Assembly (NCBI GenBank): GCA_036940085.1
Contig: JALLBK010000224.1
Location: 1 to 38,375 of the forward strand
Length of the DNA stretch: 38,375 nucleotides
Source of the DNA: Discostella pseudostelligera
Taxonomy: Eukaryota; Bacillariophyta; Thalassiosirophyceae; Thalassiosirales; Thalassiosiraceae
Direction of reading: 5' to 3'
Shown here one piece after another: positions 1-11,335 of the stretch (the stretch's first letter is position 1; every line of letters starts with the position of its first letter). Both the position numbers and the translations under genes were made by a program. The notes beneath the pieces were generated by a model that saw only the letters and a list, made by a program, of their open reading frames with translations, ran no database searches and was not told the origin of the DNA.

Positions 1-328
1 CACACCCAGCCATCCACACGCACTGCGCTAGCCGACGCAGTCCCTTTCCCGACGCTGTCGGGCTAGTTTTCCTGAAATTTCCATGTACTCCTACATAGGA
101 ATCAGTAGGAAACGATCCCGAGCCCAGCCACAAGCCTGCCTCTGAGTACCATACTTCTTACCCGACAAGTGATTGGATTTTGGTGTACTGAGAAAGGTAG
201 GTGATTCTATCCTATCTTGCATTCCAACGATTCGACAATATGTGGGCGGTGGGGTCGCGTGTTGGATATCTTTCATTTCTAGAGCGCGGTAGATTCAATT
301 GACATAAATCATCAAGTTGTTGGAACCG
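1..328. other. Upstream region of beta-propeller gene
   Basis: No gene is supported here. The stretch should hold the promoter and 5' leader of the beta-propeller gene that starts at 329. No TATA box or other core element stands out. Around 58-112 the sequence GGGCTAG...TTTCC...TAGGAAA loosely resembles the end of the MITE-like element at 31742-32064, but it is too diverged to call. Confidence 0.4.
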
Positions 329-3300
329 ATGATGATGACTATGACGGCGGATTCAACAAGCGGCGGCCTAGATGTCGAAAACCCCATCGGCACCGCACCC
401 ACTAGCAGCGGTGATAGCAGCTCCGCTGGTATCGGCAGGAAGAAGAAATGGGGGCTAATGTCGGCATTCCTTCTCGTGGTGGGCGTAGTGGCAGTTTCGG
501 TGGGTCTTACCCTTGGTGGTGGCGGTGGTAAATCAGCAGTTGAGAAGTACACCAGCAGCTCTACCGATAATGCGGGTAAGACTAGTATCAATCATAGCTG
601 CCGGCAACAGGCACGGAGAATACTATTTTCACTGACATTTTGGGATGCAACTTCATCTTTGTCCAATTGCATATTTGTCCTCTATTCATCTCATCCCCGT
701 CCCACCTAATCATACCTCTAGCTGCACCTACTACCACCACTACCGCGGCTAACGATGGTGGTGATACATTTGTTGCAACTCATGTGGTGGACGAGGAAGA
801 AGTGGAAGCATTCAATAAGGTTCGATATCTTGACAATCCCGAGGGCGGTGGCAAGAAATCCAAAGTTCGTATCGTTGATCCAACAGTCACGAGGGGATAC
901 AAGTCCTGTGATGATCTCAAGGAAGATCTTCGAAATGCAGTTAATTTTTTTATCGATTCGGTGATAGCTCAGGAAGCAAATAATTATGGGGATATGTGAG
1001 TGAATGCACAAGTGTTGTTGGGATGATTAGTTATCGGTGCCTCTCACCTAACTTTTGGTTTTTGGTCAATGAATGTTTGTCCGACATTTATCACTTCCAC
1101 TCTATTTGTTGGCTCCTTGAATTTCCCTCTTGCAGTTACTATGATCCTTGTGCAGACTCAGATGAAACTAATTCATTCCTTGTCGAAGACGTGGCGAAAA
1201 GCGCTAAGGCGGCCGATGCGGGTGATGACATAGAAAAGGAAAATAGTTATGGAACAAAGAATCAGGTGAGTGCGACGACATGAGGAGCAGGAACAGGCAG
1301 TAGTACAATAGTACCACTAGCATTGAAAATAAAGAGTTTCGGGCCTGAGAAGATGTCTTTCATAATGGCGGTTCCTGGCTCTCACCCGTCGTGCACCTTT
1401 GCAGGTTTATGGTGTGGATGAGGCAGATTTTGTCAAATCCGATGGAGGTATGTCATCCTTCACTCGATACTATTTGTGCATTCTATTATGATGTTTATTC
1501 TTTAAACGCACATATGATACATCGTTTCTAAATCGTTGCTTCCACCATTTTTCCTCTCGCTCTCCCCTGACCAGAATTTGTGTTTGCAGCCTATGGAGAG
1601 TACTTGTATGCTTGGAATGCCATTGATGGAGCCAGCAAGGGTGTATCCATCACAGAGTTGCCGTATGCTAAAGTGAACATATGCAATTTCACCACTGTAG
1701 CACCGACTCCTTTCGAGGACACGGAAACGTCGTCGAATTCTACAATGTCGCAGGAGCTATGCTTCTTCTCTCAGCCCAAGCCAGTAATTGTCGCGCTCCT
1801 CCTTCATGATCAACGTCTTACTGCGATAGTCTCCGAGGATAATTACTTGTACTCGTCGTCAGGGGAGACTTTTTCCTACTCGTCGTCAGGAGAGATACTC
1901 CTAACCAAGAGGACGCCCAAAATCATCACCGACTATACCAAGCTGACCATTCTAATTTATGATACCTCCAGCGTACCATTGGATGATAGTCCACTCACTC
2001 TAATTGCCAAGAGTGAGAAGCCAATCATGGCAGGCTACAGCGCTGCTGTATCGAAGAAAAACTCTGGCGTTCTTGCCGTGACAGCATACATCGACTCTTC
2101 TTCATTGGTGTATGATTTGTACCGCTTTAGTACTCAGTATTGCGGACTCAACTCCACTGAGTACAAAAAGCTTGCGATGGAAACTGCATCGAATAATAGG
2201 ACAGAAACTTTTGTTGAGAGTATGTTGGAAGAGCTTCAGTTGCAGCTTAATGGCACATGTGAAAGTATTGTTCAGGTACGCATGCCAATTAGCTATGCTT
2301 CCGCTCCCTGTAATGTATTTATCTTCCGTCTTATCCCCTCCTCAACACCACTACCGCCCTTTCTTTCTCCTGCCAACTCTCAATTCCCACTGATGTACTG
2401 ATTCAAAAGGTGTCTGCGATGCAATCTGGAGATAGTACCCAAGATGCCACCAATGGTAACTTACTCGTTGCTTTCATGCAAGTGATACGCTTTGATATGG
2501 CGTCCGACTTCATTGACGGAAAGGTAGTAATTTCAGATGTAGGAGGAACTCTCTCATCAGCATGGCCTTACGTCTATGCCACCCAGGATTTCTTGGCTAC
2601 CATCTCCGACGGGTCGTATTATAACTCCACCACCTCCGTTTGGGATGCCGCATCCTTCATCATTGGTTTTGATATTAGTGGCGATACAACCGCCGCTCCC
2701 AAGCCATTTTGCTTTGCGGAGGTCTCAGGCTCTACGAGTTTTGGTCAATATTCTTTTGATTTGTTTGATGGGCATCTTCGAGTGTTGACGTCAGAATATT
2801 TTTGGTCTGAAACGACGAGTAACACAACATCCATCATATCGGTTCTCAAAGTACCCCCACCGATGTCGGATACAGGGACAGAGATGCTTTTGACGGGCGA
2901 GATCAGTCTTGAGCTAACCAACGATTCAGTAGTAGGTGCAAGATTTATGGAAGATTGGGCCTTTGTCGAAACAGGTGTTGGTCCCTCCCATGTCTATGAT
3001 TTGTCAAATCCATCTGCACCAAGAGATGTTGGTGGTCTTGATACTTCACCGGGTAGCTATTACTTTGATCCGATTAATATTGATGGAGTTCCGCATTTGC
3101 TAGGACTTGGAATGGTCTATAATGAAACGACGTGGGTTTCATCATTGAAGATTACTCTTTTTGACGTATCCGACCATACGAAGCTTCAAGTGAAAGCAAC
3201 TTACGTTGATCAAGGTGCCTATAGCAATTCTGGGTAAGAGAGAGTTGGTGATTCATGATGATTGTATTCGCGCGAAACTTTCTAATATGTCGGTTCTATT

Positions 3301-3682
3301 GATTGATGTATTCTACACTTACAGTTATGATATCAAATCGTCACGATATCTTGAGCATTCGAAGAAGTTTCTCATCCCCAAGACGGAATCTGATTATACT
3401 GGGCCTGACAATAATTTTGATGGATTCGCTGTGTATGGCATCAATGTGACAGACATTGAGCCAATCTATGAGATTCGGCATATCTTATCTGATGACGTTT
3501 ACAATTATTGCATTAACACAGCGTACCTTCCCGCTCGAAGCTTTGTGTTCGAGTCGAAGCTAACAACAATGCTCTCGCACTCAGTGATTGGCACTGACCT
3601 GGAGACGGGAGACCATTTGTGGACGTATAACTTAGAAGACGGATCGAACACCATTGATTGTAAGTCATATGGGGATGTCTAA
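329..3682 (+). CDS. Membrane-anchored beta-propeller domain protein (7 exons)
   Basis: Exons 329-575, 722-995, 1136-1265, 1405-1447, 1575-2275, 2410-3233 and 3325-3682 join with matching phases into 858 codons plus stop. Every intron is GT-AG. Residues 42-62 are a single hydrophobic helix after RKKKWG, so the rest is probably outside the cytoplasm or luminal (type II anchor). The motif YGVDEADFVKSDGEF, spread over exons 4-5, and the earlier SCDDLKEDL match the bacterial and archaeal 'C-terminal beta-propeller, WD40-related' family (Pfam Beta_propel type), whose molecular role is unknown. The C-terminal LPARSFVFESKL and TDLETGDHLW also fit it. Exon 5 contains a 27-bp tandem duplication (YSSSGE twice, 1850-1890). 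The first ATG of a MMMTM cluster is taken as start; an upstream in-frame TTG is ignored. A damaged paralogue follows on the same strand. The gene looks intact; its function cannot be inferred beyond a cell-surface or secretory-pathway protein. Confidence 0.85.
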
Positions 3683-4543
3683 TATTTGTTTAGAGATTTG
3701 ACTGGGGGACTAGCCTCAAGTCAAGATTGTTGTTGAGTATTCTCCACTGTTTGGGAGATCGGCCTCTGGGTAAGGCATTGTAATAGGGATAGATGATACT
3801 TTTAATCTCCATTTGTAATTGGAATTTCTATCTGCGTGGTAAATAATGTATTTGGCATTCTCCGTAGATGGAGCTCATCGTACATCGTTAAACAGACAAT
3901 TTCAATAGCAATAACGCATGTGAATATATGAGACAAAACGACGACAATATCATCCTTCCCAACACAAATACGTCGCTATCCACACGTGGTCATCATTTCT
4001 CATTGCCATCATAACGCCGCTATTGGTATAAAGCAATTTCATCGGTTAATTGTTGTGTTGCATCACATTATGCTTTCGTCATCAAGCTGCATTCATATCT
4101 CATCCTCGCGCCTTCTTCCCTACCGAGAGAAGATGTGCATTCTCTCATGGCATCACGAATATTCATCGAGAACAGGACACATAGCACGTCGCGTCCATTG
4201 TCATACCTTGTCCATGCCGCCGGCATAATTGTTGTTTGATGGAATTGGAGTGTAGGAGGACTGTCGTTCGAGAACTAGACGGAAATTTGAAAATTCCTCG
4301 CCATAATATTGAAGTATGGGCAAATGGCTATCGTTGGGTGTGTTTTCATGGCCGGGGTGTTGTTGGATGGGCTCCGTAGGTAGGGGGCGGCGGCGGCGGC
4401 CATGATCGACGCGATATCGTTGGATTTTGTCTTGTGTGTGTGCGAGAGGAAAGAGGACAGTCCAAGCAGCGTTGACGGACAGACCAAACTAGGAATAGGA
4501 CACGGTCAACGGACAGACTGACGCTCGCTTAATAAGTAGAATA

Positions 4544-4556
4544 TGGCGGGAAGAAT
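4544..4556 (+). promoter_or_regulatory. E2F/DP-like motif
   Basis: TGGCGGGAAGAAT. Its core TTCCCGCC (reverse strand) matches the E2F/DP binding consensus. The same word recurs upstream of three other genes in the window. Here it lies about 260 bp before the surviving part of the broken beta-propeller copy, so it may be a relic of that gene's promoter. Confidence 0.35.
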
Positions 4557-4710
4557 GCCTGTTGCCTTTTGCCTGTTGCCTTGTGCCTTGTGCCTGCATG
4601 CATCTGGATGCATGCTACTTATGCTTTTATGCGATGCACCATCAACCATCGCCGCATCGAACTAGACTTGCTGAACCCTTCAAGAACTCATCTATGGTGA
4701 TGGTTGGGAC

Positions 4711-4733
4711 GGGGCGGCGGGCGGGCGGGCGGG
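4711..4733 (+). other. G-quadruplex-type G tract
   Basis: One GGGG run followed by four GGG runs separated mostly by single C residues. It satisfies the G3+N1-7 rule for intramolecular G-quadruplexes. It lies about 75 bp upstream of the pseudogene homology. Confidence 0.5.
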
Positions 4734-4807
4734 TGAAAGGATGATGGAGAAGAGAACAGTGTACGTTCATCAAGTCGCCGTTCAGAGCAATGAGAGAACA
4801 AATCTCA

Positions 4808-6391
4808 CAAAGTCGATTCTAGTACAGTAGCAAAGGATGATGGATACAACTCCTGCAATGATCTCAAAGATCATTTACAAATTGCACTGAACAATTATAT
4901 CAATTCGTTGATTGCTCAGGAAGCCAAGGGTGGGAATGTGTAAGAGAGAGTGGCATTATATTATTTGCGCATGCACACTGCCATTGTGATTCAATTGTAT
5001 CATGCAACCTTTCCTCATAAATTGACGTTCGTTCTCTCTTCTGTATCAATGTGTGCTGTCAAATGAATGAAAGATATGAAAACTGCGATCTGGAAGATGA
5101 TGATCTGATTCCAGATTCAGATGATTTGTTCATGTATCCAGAGCGAGATGTCGACGATTTCACTACGACTACTCTCCCGCCACCGCTGTTGGGTGGCACA
5201 ACCCGGAGAAGAGCAAAGACGGAAGATAGTTTTCGGACCAATGATCAGGAATATGGTGTGGATGAGGCAGATCTCGTAAAGTCAGATGGAGGTACGTCCT
5301 CCTCTCACAATGTTCCGCAACATGCCATGATAGTCTACTAATCATTCCTCTCTCTTCATTTATGTCCAGAATATGTTTACGCGGAATATGGAGAATTCTT
5401 AATGGCTTGGAATGCCATGGATGGAGCCAGTAGGGGTGTATCTATCACGGAGATGCCGTATGAGACAGTGAACATTTGCAGTACTCCGAGTGATACAGTG
5501 AAACCATTCTTTGGAGACATGGAGAGTTCAACTAACATTTCGGATGGAGTGCCAATTGGGGAACCATGCTTCTTTTACCAGCCCAAACAATCAATTGTCG
5601 CGCTCCTTGTACATGGCAAACGCCTTACTGCCATTGTCTCTGAGGATGTTTCGTATTTGGCGGACTACTCATGGACTTTTTCATCATCAAGCAGCATGGA
5701 GGAGTGGCCCAAAATCATACGTGACTTCACCAATCTCACCATTCGGGTGTATGACATCTCCAGTATCCCATCAGATGGCAGCCCTCTTAAGCTACTTGCC
5801 AAGAGTGAGAATCCAATGAAGGCATCATACAGTACTGCCGTATCGAATAAAAACACTGGTATTATCGTAGTTACTTCCTCGTTCTACAATTCTCAGTATT
5901 GCGGCCTCAATGCTACCGAGTATACAAATATTGCGGTCGAAACTGCAATGAATCAGACGGAAACCTTTGTATAACATATGTTGGAAGAGCTGCAGCTTCA
6001 GCTGGATGGAACGTGCGACAGTATTATTCCGGTAAGCACCAATATTATTTGTGTGCTAAATTCCGTCCTATCGCTCACTTCGGTGTCAACAACTATCCTC
6101 ATGCTTCTCGCCACTTCCCTCCATTTTTGTCCGGTGTACGTCCTTAATAAAAAGGTTTCTTCATTGCAATCAGCAGAGAGCACCGAAGATGTCCAGAACG
6201 GCAACATATTGGGCACGTTCGTGCAAGTGTTAAGCATCGACATGACAGCCGACTTCATTGACGAACGTATTGCTCCCGACGTGGCAGGAACCTTCTTACC
6301 AGGATGGAGCACGAACCTAGAGACGGGAGAACATCTTTGGACCTTGGGATTGGATCATGCATCGAACATTTCTAATTTGTGTGTGGCATAG
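4808..6391 (+). pseudogene. Broken tandem copy of the beta-propeller gene
   Basis: Homology to the upstream gene starts near 4808 (GYNSCNDLKDHL, compare GYKSCDDLKEDL). It runs through about 5074-5291 (YGVDEADLVKSDGG), 5370-6031 (GVSITEMPYETVNIC) and 6155-6391. Three lesions are visible. First, there is no membrane-anchor exon upstream. Second, a TAA at 5972-5974 interrupts ETFV/MLEELQLQL; the intact gene has a GAG codon there. Third, near 6300 the sequence jumps in frame from the start of exon 6 (equivalent to about 2570) to the end of exon 7 (about 3592), removing about 1 kb of propeller. The exon equivalent to exons 3+4 is continuous, so the intron at 1266-1404 of the intact copy is absent. 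Most other splice sites still look usable, which suggests fairly recent decay. Confidence 0.85.
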
Positions 6392-6612
6392 TCCTTTAGG
6401 CATTATCGTGACAGTGGTATTATGTATTAACCTCATGTTTCATTCCCCACTGCTCGGAAGATGGTTGATTGCGAAGATAGACATTATAAACTCCATTAGT
6501 AATTATTCTATGATGTTTCTTGATCATCCATGGGAGAGCGTGAGAAGAATGTGTTCGACGACGCTGAGATATAGACCGATATCAAAATTCATGCATGTCG
6601 TTCGTCAATCCA

Positions 6613-9600
6613 TCACAGATCCCAAGCGTCGAGTGGCCCATTCGTTGCGTCGTTCTCCGTTGCGATCCCCGAAGACGCCATACTGACATATGACGAGCTG
6701 TGGACAATGCCGTCAGCGTCATCATCACTGTCGTCCCAACATCCATCCGAGTTTTCAAGTAGGGCCAAATCATCTTTAAGGTTCCGAGGATTGTTGTTGT
6801 CGCCAACGTGTCCAACATCAGCTTCTTTTCCAATAATGTGCCCGGCAGCATTGAACACCGCACGAGCCTGCTGCTGTTCTGCTGTTTTTAACTGAGCCTG
6901 CTGTCGATCCAGGACGTCCTTGAGCATTTCTGCCGCTGTCGTTCCTCCACGAACTTTGCGTAGCACTTCGGGCTCATATCTACCTCTCGGTTTGCCTGGA
7001 CTCATCATGTTAACGCCATGTGCGTCTGCCCATTGGAGCCACGCACCAAAAGTATCAGGATCTCCTCTGCGGAGAGTATCAGGATTGCCGACAACGATGA
7101 GTGCACGCCTGGCTCGCGTAAATGACACATTGATACGCCTCCAATCAGAAACAAACCCAACTGTGCCATGGGAATTGCTCCGTACGGCAGAAAATATCAC
7201 AGCTTCCTTTTCACGTCCCTGAAATCCATCAGTGGACGATACCTCAACAAAAGGTGGGCCTTGTGGCAACACACTGCGAAGTTGCCGGCGAATAAGACGG
7301 ACTTGTGCCGAATATGGAGTGACAACGGCAATATCGGAGACAGTGCACTGCCCACCATTGAGCAGTTGTACAACTGCATGGCAGACTTCTACAGCTTCTT
7401 CTTCATTCGCTTTACTTAAACCGTCGTCGATCTCAACGCTATCGACAACAGGCACGAAAGCAACTGGGAACTCCTCCCTCGGCCAAGGAAATCCTTGCAG
7501 CGGCCTCCTCTCGGGAGGTGACACCCCATCGTTCAATTTTCCACCGTAAAATAGATCCGAGGGAAACATAGATATCGCAGGGTGCATGCGATATTGGGTG
7601 CTATTTTTTATCAAAGCATTTCAGATTATTAGAAACCAACAAACGAGTCAGCAACAAATAAGATGTTCAAAATTACAGAATAGGGACTCACTCCAGCATA
7701 TACGGGGGTACGCCGCAAGCGACCATGCGGGAAAATAACGGAACTCCGAGACCTTCTTCCTCCGCTCTGGTGCTGAGCACTGTGGGTGGAAGCTGACAAT
7801 GGTCGCCAACTAGAACTAGCTGACGACACCCCCTGGTAAGTGGAACAAGGACCGCAGGTTCCGTAGCTTGAGTGGCCTCATCTACCATGACACGTTCGAA
7901 TGTCATACTGTCGAGGATATCCCCCCCGGATCCAATGCAAGTGCAACAAATGACCTGAGCACGCTTTAGGATTTTCATCTTCTCTTTAAACATGGATGCA
8001 GATATCCCACCAAAGTTAGAACTACTGCTGAAACCGCCGCTTGACCCTCTGTCAGTCGGCCGGTCGATGCAGTATTGGAGAAGCTCTGGACGAATCGCCT
8101 CGGGACGGCCTAAGCGAACAACGCGCAAACCTACATTGGCACATCCTTCGACCAGATTGTCAACTGCAATATTAGAATCGGAAGTGGCAAGAATAGGCAA
8201 CGGATTCTCTCCAGGCTTTACTCGAGCTGATGCGAGCCTTGCCCAGTGCTGCAGAATTCGAATAGCCACGGCTGTTTTCCCTGTAAACATCAACCCAGAT
8301 GTGAGACAAACGCATTATCACAACTCAAACAAAAACGCATCGATCATGTTATTGAACAAACCTGTGCCTGGAGGGCCCTGAACTAGAGTTAGCCGATTCG
8401 ACGCTGCGCCTTGCACCGCGAGACGCTGGGATGTATTCAAACCCTCAAGTGCACCGTACTTTTCAAGAGCAAGTAGCGACTCTGTACGAAGAACCTCCTG
8501 ACTATAGCTGTCATTGGCATCATCACCACCATTATCCGAGGAATCTCTCCATGAAACGGCTTGGGAACAAATTGTGGCAATGCTTGTTAAATTACCACTG
8601 CCACCCTGATGACCCTGTGGATGGAAGTTACCCCCCGCCATCATAACTTGATCAATATTTTCATCCATGGCAGTAATAGCCTTGATAAGCTCCGGGCTTG
8701 GATGGCGTCTATCCGACATTACATAACAACCATCCTCATCATACTCGATAGGACTCACGACAGAGATCACCGCCGAGAGTTGACGGGTAAACCCCATCCG
8801 ATTGGCAAGCTTGTCAATCCGATACACATTCCCCTCACTAGGATCAATAAGCATCTGATACAAGTCCATGTTGCCCTTGTCTTGTAAACGAAGTACGAGC
8901 GGCAATGCATTCGTTACCGTCGCCTCAATCATATTCCGATCGAGGCTTTCGGCACTCATGGGATATGGACCCGCGTAGGGTAAGATGGACACAGCATCTC
9001 CGGCTTGCATGCCACGATTTTCTTGAGTGTCGGGTATGAATATTCCCAACTGATATCCTGGATCGACAATTAGGTCACATGGTTTCTTTCCTCGACGCAA
9101 TCGAGCATCGACGACGCAATGAGCGGAGCGTACCAATCGTTCGCATGGTGCTGAACAAATACGATCCCGTGCCGACGTAGCCTCTTGAAGAAATTCCAAT
9201 GATATACCTCGAACAATCCGCATAAAGTACGTCCGTGTCGTTGGCACATCAAATTTCGTCGCAATGCACAATGCATCAATCATATCAGCGGCAGTGTAGG
9301 CACTCGAATTTCGTAAATTTTGCGGTAAGCATTGCAATATCCTTTCAGTTTGCAAGGTGCTCAATGTCCCGGGCAATGTACAATTGCGTAAACAATACAG
9401 TGCATCTTCGAACATGGCTGCCATGACATAGGCTTTCATAACCGTTTCGAGGACATGGGCATCCAAGGCAAACTTGTGATTGTGTTTATCTCGCAATATT
9501 TCACGCATACCATCGGGATCAGAACGTTCGACGCATGATCGTACGAGTCGGTTGAATTGACGAGCGGCACGTAAGTTGTTGGCTGCCTCATCACCGCCTC

Positions 9601-11335
9601 CGCCCTTCTCCTTGCTGACAGTCAATTTCTTGTTCTTTGTACTCTTTGCCTTCTTCTCTGTGCCAGTAATCTTGGTGCTATTGTTCCTACTACCAGCAAG
9701 TAGATTTATTACGGGTGCGGCGCCAGTGGAGTCATCATCGAATGTCTTGCTCGAATCACGACGTACTGTTGATTTTTGTTTCATTTGCACTGTGGTAGAT
9801 TCTCCAATGGAAACTTCCTTCACGTTGAGATTTTTGATGGCCTCGGATGCAGAGAGGGTAGGTGTTTCTGCGACAGCAGTTGGTGGTGGTGGTGTTGTCG
9901 AATCCGAATTAACATCATCGCTATTGGAAGATTTCTTTCCTTTCGTCTTCTTCAAAGGCTTCTTCTTTACCTTCTTTTTCGATTCGTCAATGGGTAACAC
10001 GTTCCCACCCTCATCAAGGGAATATCCTACGGGAAGCTTAACAAGTTGTGCCCTTTTCTTTCGATCCCCATCTTTGTTGCTGCCGGCGGTGTTGTTGTTG
10101 CTAGACGAAGTTACGTTCATTGCGTTAGTTGTAGCGTCATTTGGTTGTGTAATGTTGTTCTCCATTACATCCACCTCGCCAACTCCTCCACCATCGCCTT
10201 CTTCTCTATCCCGAGGAGTATGTTGGTCCATATCATCCAACAGCAATCCCTTGGCAAGCTGTCGTGCAATATGATCCTCCTCCTCCTCCTCCAAAAGATG
10301 AGGATGGTGATGATTATGATGTTCGGCGGCGGCTGCAGCTGCTACTTCATCTTCGTCAGTCAAATTGTCCAAAGATAAATGGGTATTCAATCGTGACATG
10401 TAGATGGGTGGGTGGGAGGGTAGTACTCCTCCCCCTCCACTAAGGACGGCGGTATTGGCATTGATATTGTTGTTGTTGCTATTATTGTCGCTGCTGCTGA
10501 AAAGATGATGATTGGACAACGACGTTGGTATTGCGGATGACAATGCAATATTATCTGCTGCAATGGAAGCTGGTCCTTTTCCTGATGATAAGAAGTAGGT
10601 GTCATTGTGTTTTTGTTGTAAAGTTGTTGCAGTGACGACAGATGAAGTACCTGCGGTTTCGAGCACGTCAAAGCCAGAAGCAGCAGTAGCACTTGACGAT
10701 TCCATTGCATAATCATTTCCTTCATCCTGTGGACGCACTGCTCCTGCTGCTGCTCCCGATACTCTTCTACCTCCTCCTCCTCTACCTCTACCTCTACCCC
10801 TGCCACCCCGTGATTTCCCCCCTCTGCCATTATTTGCATCTTGCTCTCCTCCAGGAGTGTCATCTTCAAGCTGCTCTACCTGATGCTGATGATCATGTTG
10901 TTGCTGAGATCGTCCTCTGCCTCGTCCTCGACCTCGACCTCTCTCTCCTCTACCTTGTCGGTTCTGCTGTCCATTTTTTAGTTGCTGCTGCTGCTCGGAT
11001 GTCTCTGACTGAATGTCTCTGTTACTTGCACCGCCACCGCCACCTGCTGCCAACATTAAAGTTGTTGTAGATCTAGCTGCATCACCTGGAATTGCCACAC
11101 CGCCATCTACTACTTCACCACGCCCTCCTTGGCCGTTATTCCCACCATCGCCACTGATGTTGCTACCACGCCCCCGTCCTCGACCATGATGATGATGGTG
11201 CCGCCCTCCTCGACCTCCTCTCCCGCCACGACCTCCTGCTGCTGCTCTGCCTCTGCCACCCCGACCGCCGCCTCCTCTGCCGCCACTGCTGCTGCTGCTG
11301 CTGCTGGCAATGTTTTCTACACGTGGTGCTTCCAT
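6613..11335 (-). CDS. RGG-rich, PPR-like, UPF1/IGHMBP2-type SF1 helicase (3 exons)
   Basis: Exons 11335-8362, 8280-7692 and 7600-6613 (introns 81 and 91 bp) give 1516 residues. Intron 1 splits the Walker A motif, and splicing restores GPPGTGKT at about 987-994. Other superfamily 1B motifs are VDEATQA (D1125), LVGDHCQLPPT, DTQYRMHP (formed across intron 2), VTPYSAQV, STDGFQGREKEAV and RRINVSFTRARRALIVVG. The last two resemble IGHMBP2/SMUBP2 more than UPF1. The first ~100 residues are an RGG/RG box, followed by Gln/Asn/Ser/Gly-rich disorder to about 580. A helical region (about 588-740) looks PPR-like. It is probably an ATP-dependent RNA or RNA/DNA helicase in mRNA turnover, translation or R-loop handling. 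The MEAPR start is preferred to an upstream in-frame ATG at 11479, whose extension is hydrophobic and unlike the RGG region. The 3' end converges on the beta-propeller pseudogene. Confidence 0.88.

Larger units (their letters stand above)
3683..4807. other. Intergenic region between the beta-propeller paralogues
   Basis: This 1.1-kb stretch has no convincing gene. It holds the 3' flank of the intact gene, an E2F-like TGGCGGGAAGAAT (4544-4556), short TTGCCTTGTGCC-type direct repeats (4561-4600) and a G-quadruplex-type G tract (4711-4733). Nothing here resembles the membrane-anchor exon of the upstream gene, so the second copy has no visible start. Confidence 0.5.

Noticed and set aside
4275..4487. 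Small minus-strand frame as a gene or as the missing first exon of the broken beta-propeller copy
   Set aside because: It is on the wrong strand for the exon, has no Lys-rich stop-transfer plus hydrophobic helix like residues 37-62 of the intact gene, and no independent support.
9576..10274. 232-codon plus-strand frame with hydrophobic stretches
   Set aside because: It is the antisense shadow of the Lys/Asn/Ser-rich low-complexity arm of the helicase; Phe/Leu runs arise from complementing Lys/Glu codons.
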